A DNA stretch of 64,000 bases from Xylaria sp. FL1777. Taxonomy: Eukaryota > Ascomycota > Sordariomycetes > Xylariales > Xylariaceae. Of the stretch, positions 56,383 through 64,000 are shown in pieces. Both the position numbers and the translations under genes were made by a program. Positions within the stretch are counted from its first letter, which is position 1. Each line of letters opens with the position of its first letter. Under the pieces are notes generated by a model. The model ran no database searches and was not told the origin of the DNA. It was given only the letters and a program-made list of their open reading frames with translations. The DNA lies in assembly GCA_022578965.1 (NCBI GenBank), contig MU400582.1:155623-219622 (forward strand). Direction: 5' to 3'.

Positions 56383-59300
56383 GTGGCAGCGAACATGCTA
56401 TGTACGAGAGGGTGCGGAAACCAGTTCCCACAGGTATGGTACGCGGGACCAGACTGAGGTGAGGTTAAAATTGTCTAATGCGTTGTGGTGGGCTAATCTA
56501 GCCTCGGAGTCTTTGTTTTTTTTGTTTTTTTTTTTCCTCGGTTCCTGAGGTGCCTACAGCTAGCTACCTGTACATTGTGCCCCACCACCGAGATACATCT
56601 ATGTAGCTAAGCTAGGTACTATGTACGTAGGTACATACATGTACCTACTAGTATGTAAGTAGGTAACCACGTATAAGGGGTTTATCACCATGCGACTTTT
56701 AAAACCTCATGAGCAGTAGTTGAAGATAACTGCTGAATTTATTCTCCTCTTCGTCGCATTGCTTACCCTATGTACCTAAATATCAGCATACAAAGAAGTG
56801 AGGCAAAAAGCAGTTTTGTCTAAACACTATTTCTATCCTATCATACATTATTTCGCTACGCTTATACGAAGCCATCTACCAGGGTGAATGGATAGAACAA
56901 GAAATCCCGACATAGCTTGTCATAAGGGTTACTGGCCTGAACTCTTCCGTTCTCCTTATGATGTTTTCTTATTTCTACTAGTACCATTGCTAATCACTAA
57001 TTGTCCCAGGGAACTCCAATCTGCCATGAATTCATTATCTGGTCATCTCTTAACTATCCTACTCTGCACGCAAATAGTCTTATTTCTCAACACACCTCCC
57101 CAAATTGACAAATGCTGCTCAGAAAGGCCAAGATATTGCCAACACTCCGGTGGCTGAATTCACATTGACTCCTACAATCGGACATACGCTGCCTATAACA
57201 AGGGCTGGTGTCAGGGCTTGGAACTGAATATAATAATCTTTTATGGCCGCAAAAGTCCATGCCTCCCATCCGGGCTTGCGCCGAGCATGGTGGCTGTCCT
57301 TGAGTCTATATACAATTGGTTTGGGCTTCCTAACCTCCGGAGTCCGCCAATATGTCTCAGATTAGCGAGGGCTGAATGGCTTCACTTCTAGATACGCGAC
57401 ACAGTCTCAATAGATCTCAGTTAAGCGTAGTACGGTCCAGGTGTCTCACCGAACTACGCGTCTAGATATAGCACAAGGTGTTCTGCGCGTTCAGCACGTG
57501 TAACACTGCCTGATAATATATAGAGCGACTTCATTATGCGAGCCGGTAGACTCACATTCCAGCCTCTTCTCGACAATTAATGAAGCAGCGGATTGCAACT
57601 CTACATCTATATACGGAAACTACTGAGCTCTGTGCACCAAAGACAAGTATATATGCTCGCTGCAGAAATCAATTATATGTTTGAAAACTTTAAATTATTG
57701 GCATGTCGACTGCGTAGATTACTGCAGACATAGGAAAGGTTGTTATTGCTATACCCTTCTATCAAAGCGAGGACATAAGCTGATGTACGTCAGTACATAA
57801 CAAGTCTGATCGGCTGCGTGGAGATAATCACTCACAAACTTTGAGACTTTCCCTAGTGTGAATGTTTCCAAGCCCAAGTATCCTCAAATTATTGTTTTTT
57901 ACACCTTTGTAAGGCCATTCAAGAAATTTCTAAGAAAGTTTCAGTTTCTCAAGTACACGGAACTTGTCACCAGGAGAGTTGTAAGCTTGACAGTTTCATC
58001 AATATTTGATGGATTTCCTCCCTATACAGCGAGTTCCTCGATTTGCGTGCTCTTCTGAGGAAACGACTTATTTCCTAAATGTAAGAGGCTACATTTATAA
58101 TTCTTTCCACACTCTAATATATACGAACCTGCCATCTAGTTGTAGATATCTTTACTTGCGCCCGTCTCTTCTATAAATTGTATAGCCCTGTATATAAAGG
58201 TATTAACCGTGAGTTATTCGTTTACGAAGTTTTTAATCAGAACAGAAATATAGTCAATCAATAAGATATCATACCTTGCTAGCCTATGTAACATAACGGG
58301 GCTTCTTCAGATGGTAGTCAGACCAGCAACGTACACCATCTCGGCCAGGGGACTTCGAGATTCCTGTGACTTTAAAGACCAATAACGCAGCGGATGAAAT
58401 ATAATATATTTTGAACAGAGTAACCCTGAGTACACTCAACTGGTTTAGTTATGATAATATATTTCAGTAGTTTTAATACGGCTAATGTATAGTACTAATG
58501 CTTTACAAAGAATAGGGAAACTCAAGTAATAACCAAAAGGAACACCATAATTATAGCCTATAAAATTTCTCTTTACGACAGGGATTTCTTACACCACAAT
58601 TTTAAAACACAGAACAACGGTGTTAATGTGTATTATTGGGTTATTAGCAACACCAAACATATATCCGTAGCAAATCTCCTATTACAGTGTTATCTTAAAA
58701 AGAATAAGAAGAAAAAACAAAGAGTCAGAAAAAAGGGCAACTTTGCGTACCAACCTCTCCCTTTTTACGTTGCAAAAGTTCCTCTATTCTCCAATGTCAG
58801 CTTAGACATAGATAGACTAGTGTGGCTATTAGTCTTATTCAACCGGATGATATGATACCATCTGGGAGAATTACTGGTCCGGAATTGATATCCGGATAAC
58901 ACGGTACAGCTGGTAAGCGGCCAAACTTTTCAGGGCAATTACGCCGTGTCACAACGACCCGTTCTCGTTTAGGGATGGACGGCTGGAAGATAGGTAATAA
59001 TCCGATGAAACTTTTGTGACGTGTATCGCAACGCTAAGGTAGATTAGCTTTCATCTTTCTTGCTATCTTAACCCTTGCGACATTCCGAGTTCTACGGGGA
59101 GAACTGATGAGATATCTAAGTTTATATATTTTAGATATCTATGTTGAAACACTTGTTCTAGTTATCTAAAACGTACTTAAAATATCGATATTGTGCCTGA
59201 CTGCTTTAAACGGGTTGACGTCAGCACGGCATCCTTGTGTTGATCCTACTAATTCAACTGCCCTTACACCGCGTCGCCTAAGAGAGAGAGGCGAGAAAAG

Positions 59301-61570
59301 AAAAAGAAAAACAAGAAGAAGAACATGAATAAGAACAAAAAGAAAAGACCAGGGGCTGCCCTATATCAACCCGTTCAAGATATCCTCTTTGAGGGTTTCT
59401 GATCCTTAACGGGCGGTCTGATGTACAACATGATTAGTGTCAACTAGGGTGCGTCTCAATCGCCGCATTCACTTTTAACGCCCTAATTCAAGTTCGCCTA
59501 GGCTCTTAGCCTCTCACATACCTGTTCTGCTATTTTGACTTTGGGTTTCTATATCATTGACCATTGCCTTGAAAAGAGCCAAAGAGGAGGATCACAACTA
59601 AAATAACACTAGAACCCACTAGGGAAACAGCTGTTGTAACAAGGAGAGGAAATGTATAATTGTAAACTGGGAGACAGCGGGAGCTAGTGTTATCTTGGGT
59701 GTTCTCTGCTAGAAATATGTGGTAGGAATACTAAAGACAGCCTTACATTCGACTACAAGGCAACAAATTGAGGCGTGGTCTGAAGTCTGGTCACTGTAAG
59801 TATCAATACTAGCATGCACTTTAAATTAATCTCTTGGTTTATATGCCTAATACCTGAGGCATCTTACTGAGCTATACGGTTTAAGATAAACAGCTCAGAA
59901 AGTAGCCCTTACAAGAGCCGCAAGAGAGCCCCGATAATATCAAGTAAGTCGATAGCTACCTTATACAAATTTTCGAATTACATAGTCTTCTGTCGCACGA
60001 ATGCGGAATGATATAAACTTTACTAATAAAACTTTTGTATCATATTTTGCGGTAGAGAATTTAGAAATATGCGGCTCACGAAAAGGAATGAGCCTAATGA
60101 ATTTCACAATCCGCGACCTGTCTCTGGTTACCTAAGGCGTGGTATATCTGAATCGACGCGAAGTATGTAGTATAGTATATCGTATAAACCACACCTCGGT
60201 TGCGTACATTTACAATAGCACCATGAGTCCACTTGTCACATTCAGACTAATGAAGTCACACATCTACCCTACAAACGGCATAACTCAAGACTTCCGCAAT
60301 CCCATCTATACCCCTTCTTGACTATTGCACTATACTACATACACTACTAAGGCGCTGGAACTAGTCTAGTATATATACACTACACTACAAGACATGGTCC
60401 GGGGTTCGACTTACGGGAAGACGGAAACAAGACGGGGAAACACGTCCGCCGAAGAATTTCGGTGAAAGCGGCTGTCTAATGCAATTCCTCGCTCACTGAC
60501 AATGTCCTACCTGTGGATACGTATCACGACACCAGGCTCTGGGCTGCGGAGCTGCTGGATGCTGCGTAAGTCGTGGCCTGACCTAGACATTCGTTGCTTT
60601 GGGGGCCGTATTAGATACCTAGCCTGCGAATTGTGCTTCAAGTTGGGTAGGACTTTGTCTCCTTGGGAGAAGAAAAAAAAAGGTTATTTCTTGAGCCGTG
60701 ACATCTCGATCACGGGTAGTGCCGTACGGTTCTATTTCCTTCGCACGGCACTTCTTATATTTCGGCACCTTCTCTTCTTGAAGAAGCTGGACTGATCCGA
60801 TCAGCAGGAACGGATGGTCATATGTGCTCTACGCAGTACGCATAGTTGAGCGCCAGATCAAAATTTCCTCGTATTCGTGGCGTGTGCTAGTTTTCGCTAT
60901 TACACGATGTAACTTATGTGCAGTAGTGTTAAACACCTACCTGATCGGGGCACGTGTGCTCGTCTTACGCATACACATATGAAACATTGGGGATGCTTAC
61001 ATACGTTATTAAACGAGACAAGGGGTTATATGGAAGAAGATCGATCGAGTAGAAAATGCATTATACATAGGTATTTTGTATTGCGGTATATCTGTATTGA
61101 GTATCGGTGTAAATGCCAAGCGTTTAACGCCGCAATGTCATGGCTTTTAATTTTATCCCGCCTCCCAGACCCATAATCCGTATCTTGCGTTTCCTTCATG
61201 TATTCTGATCGGTATACCTACATTGCTCTCTATCTTAGCGTGATGAGAGTTGCTCACTTCTTGTAAAGTCCACAGACGTGATGTTGCCGCAGAGATGCAT
61301 CACCAAGGAGCTTTACTGTGGAGAGCTATAAGTTCATTCTCACAACAGCTCATTTCCTCTTGGCAGGCTGATCTGCAACAGCTAGCTTCCCTCACTGCTC
61401 ACGCACCCTACCTTACTTCAGGAAGCTGAATGGGCTGGTTTTCATTTCAGGGCTATAACACTCGGTCAGTAATTGCCAATTTCAAACTGCGCCGATAAGA
61501 CATGATTATAGCTTTAAAAGAACCGGTTCAACTCTTGGAATGAGTATAACAAAAAGTGAATTTAGTATGT
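56383..61570. other. Gene-free AT-rich region, 5.2 kb
   Basis: The TRM1 promoter lies at the left end, with a T-rich run at 56,510-56,540 and TAGGTAC motifs at 56,600-56,670. The rest is AT-rich with only short open frames lacking domains. A small hairpin is at 59110-59140 and a purine-rich tract at 59,280-59,350. No transposase or RNA gene was recognised. Confidence 0.5.
59110..59140. repeat. Short inverted repeat (hairpin)
   Basis: AGATATCTAA (59110-59119) and TTAGATATCT (59131-59140) are perfect 10-bp inverted arms around an 11-bp AT loop. Confidence 0.8.
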
Positions 61571-62634
61571 TTACCTTCGTGGACTCATCGGGAGAGCGAA
61601 TAACTCATCCTCAGTGTCCTTGGTTTGAGAGAATGGTGCCACGGGTTGAGTATTGCTCATAACGGCATCGAGAGAAGCGACAGCAGCACCTGGATTAGGT
61701 TTCGGTGTTGATAGGTTTGGTACCGAAACTACATTCATAGGACCTCGCGAGAATGATAGAGATGTCTGCCGTGGAGTAGTGCCTTGACGAAAGTTAAAAT
61801 GAGCTGTCGGATGCTGCAGTGTGAAAGAACTGATTCGAGTCATAACGATTATAATGACTTACCTGGTGTTCTAGCTAGATCCGCCGGTGAAGTGGAGAGC
61901 TTAAGACCCCTTAGCATTTCTCCTAATCGTCCGCCCACAGGCGATCGTGGGCTGTGGGGTGTTGCGGGGGGTGCTGGGGGTCGTTGAGTATCCAAGTCCA
62001 CAAAGCCGAAGTGGTCTATAAGCCACTGCTTTTCCTGAATAGCCATCTCCAAGGCGACACCTTCACTATTCGCCTGTAGTTCTTTGTTGATTTCCTCCTG
62101 GAGTTCCGCGAGACGTCTCCTGGCCCATATCGTATGTAGAACACCTCTTTTGCCGGAGTCTGGTTGACTAACGCCAAGACCCGGGGCGAAGATTGCCGGC
62201 ATACATTTTGTCGTTAGCGTGCGGCCTGTGGGCGAATGAGTTATAGTAACCGACGGAGGAATTAGTGCGTTTTCGGGGAGAAGGAAATATACTCGTAGCA
62301 CCGATGATGGGCTCTTGTCGTTGTCGTTAATCGGATACGCTGCTGATTTATCCTCCCACGACACCACCCAGCCGATCCGATCCTGGGCACATATTTCGCG
62401 GCCGTCCGAATGTGAACAATCCCATTCAACCATTAAAATTTTGCTACCCTCGTTGCCCCTGCCTGCCTCAAACTCAAAGCGCGCTAACACATTAGTGGAG
62501 GACGGAGATATGGGCGACTCTACCTCTCCAACTGGCTGAGTCTTGTTTTCGCCATTGGACGACATGGCTGAGTTGTCGGTTATGGGCAGCGCACCCCCCG
62601 ACGGGTCTAAGCCGGCTGCTGAGTTCTCATCCAT
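61571..62634 (-). CDS. Unrecognised conserved-looking protein, two exons
   Basis: Exons 62634-61863 and 61803-61571, giving 334 residues ending SPMSPRR-like (LPMSPRR). The ATG at 62634 starts MDENSAAGLDPSGG. The first 60 residues are polar. A compact domain follows (ARFEFEAGRGNEGSKILMVEWDC...IGWVVSWEDKSAAYPI...VLRVYFLLPENALIPPSVTITH) with the look of a beta-sandwich. After it, a helical segment (WARRRLAELQEEINKELQANSEG) and a Pro/Ser-rich tail. The splice keeps frame only if the acceptor CCGACAG (61804) is used rather than the nearer AATCAG, so the junction is less certain; read-through without splicing ends four residues later (GKSL, stop). I do not recognise the family. The exon-1 protein is unlikely to be random. 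Function unknown. Confidence 0.7.
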
Positions 62635-64000
62635 ACTGATGTGCGCACAGTTGGTAGGCGTAGGCTGGCGTGGGATACGAATACGAGAGCACCTGTAAAG
62701 GGGTGTGTGTTCCCGTCGGTAAAGTCCCCTACAGTCTCATTCCAAGCTCCCCCGTATTAGGTATTCGACGATTGAACCGGCAGGCCACACTCTTTAAGCG
62801 AAGAGCGCGCGTCCAGCGCACAAACATAGAACTGGCCAATCCTACGTAGTGCTGTCGGGTGACCGAAAGGCGGCGAGCTCATAGCAGACGGCTAGACGCG
62901 CGGGGAGTCGCTTAAGGAAATTGAAAGTAGCCGGATGATGTGATGGATAATACCTCTGAGCGGCAAAATGGTCGCTAGAAGACGGCAGAAGTCGTCGAGC
63001 TCTACAATTTGCCGCAGCCGCTCGTCTTTTGGCGGCTGATATTTTCCAGTGTTCGCTGGGCGGAGGGAGGACTTAGACTCTCTTTTGTGGACGCGTAAGA
63101 GGACTAGCAGTGCAACCCAAGAGTTGACGAACTCGCGGCTCGCTTAGGAGACAGAATTTCCCCGGCTGACCTAATCTCAAGCTGACGGGTCTTGCTTGAC
63201 GACGACGACGACGACAACGACGACGACAACGACGACGAAGAGTAGAAGAAGTTAGAGAGCGGATGTTGGGGGAAAGGTGCCCGACCAAGCTCACTGCCTC
63301 CAATATGCCAATGCGTGGTCTAGTTGGCTCGGTTCTGGCTTGGCTCTTCACGACCGAAGCTGAGGACTGCTTGCGAGGAGCATGGCCAAGCGGGGAGAGA
63401 TTGCCAGCTCTTTTTTCCCTTTGCGCATGATGATTATCGCTAAAAGGGACCCCTCGACGTCTTGGCACTGGGTTTTTGGGATACCAGGACGGCGGTACGC
63501 GGCAAGAACTTCTGCCTTTCCCTAGCAAGTGGTGGAAAATGGTGTAGATCCCGCGAATCCCGTATGCCTGACCAGGCTCTCTACATGTAGCTCAGAAGTA
63601 CCGCAAGGCGAGAATTGTGCGTGCAAGGTGATGCCGGAATTGGGATGGGTACAACTGGAATTGGAAGCGAAAGGGACTGCCGGGGACTGCATATGGATAT
63701 CTAAAAATAGAAAAGAGGTCATCCAGGCAGCGAGCAACGATTGGCTATTTCCAGATGGAGGAGCATATACCTAAGTATGTACCTAGGTATATGTTAGGTA
63801 TCTGGTCTGGTTCCTATCAACTATTCATGCTTCTAGAATAAACTGGATATGAGGATAGTTTCGTCCGAATAATGTAATATAGGTAATAACTAATTTATGT
63901 CAACTGGTACGTAGGTTGTGGCCAAAAGTCTGGACCATGCTTAAAAATTATGTACAGTGTATTTATTTACCACTTACGGTAAGTACTTCCTAATTAGGAA
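62635..64000. other. Upstream region, no further gene recognised
   Basis: The left part is the promoter of the minus-strand protein at 61571-62634. A GAC microsatellite lies at 63198-63240. Open frames at 63,073-63,774 have no domains. A TACCTAGGTAT motif occurs at 63,780. Confidence 0.5.
63198..63240 (+). repeat. (GAC)n trinucleotide microsatellite
   Basis: About fourteen GAC units with two AAC interruptions. Confidence 0.9.

Noticed and set aside
60380..60440. GGGGTTCGACTTACGGG, resembling a tRNA T arm
   Set aside because: No acceptor stem, no D arm and no anticodon arm at the right spacing; not a tRNA.
63073..63528. 151-codon minus frame
   Set aside because: Contains a run of Arg from the GAC microsatellite read in the opposite strand; no domain.

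Overview
This window is nuclear DNA of a filamentous ascomycete (Pezizomycotina, most likely a Sordariomycete). The evidence is short spliceosomal introns of about 45 to 250 bp with GT...AG ends, fungus-specific genes (EXO84, Trm1, TOM20, Msb2-type mucin, DUF3112-type membrane protein), and an arginine-specific carbamoyl-phosphate synthase small subunit gene that carries the fungal arginine attenuator peptide in its leader. Gene assignments come from reading translations and joining exons by eye; no database search was run.

Layout. The left half (1-36 kb) is gene-dense: the 3' end of an RRM gene, an Arf-GAP (Gcs1 type), electron-transfer flavoprotein beta, arg-2 with its regulatory uORF, a SAP/RRM Acinus-like protein (minus), an unrecognised acidic protein, TYW1, TOM20 (minus), EXO84, the PP2A catalytic subunit, a DUF3112-like membrane protein (minus), an MFS permease (minus) and an Msb2-like signalling mucin (minus). 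The right half is sparse: 36-45 kb has no recognisable gene. It is followed by a six-exon FKBP12 gene (minus), an intron-containing tRNA-Pro(CGG), an F-box protein (minus), TRM1 (minus) and an unrecognised two-exon protein (minus). The long AT-rich stretches between them (about 41.7-45 kb, 46-50.7 kb, 56.4-61.5 kb) show no supported genes.

Function. These are mostly unlinked housekeeping genes: vesicle traffic and secretion (Arf-GAP, EXO84), mitochondria (ETF-beta, ARG2, TOM20), tRNA modification (TYW1, TRM1), signalling (PP2A, MSB2, FKBP12). There is no biosynthetic cluster and no obvious novel gene system.

The best non-routine signals are: (1) a pair of 187-bp palindromic elements with 63-bp terminal inverted repeats and TA target duplications, 47.7 kb apart, which look like a Tc1/mariner-type MITE family; (2) the two-intron arginine attenuator peptide uORF; (3) dispersed palindromic TACCTAGGTA-type and TACGCAGTA-type motifs in intergenic DNA; (4) short tandem repeats in several 5' leaders.
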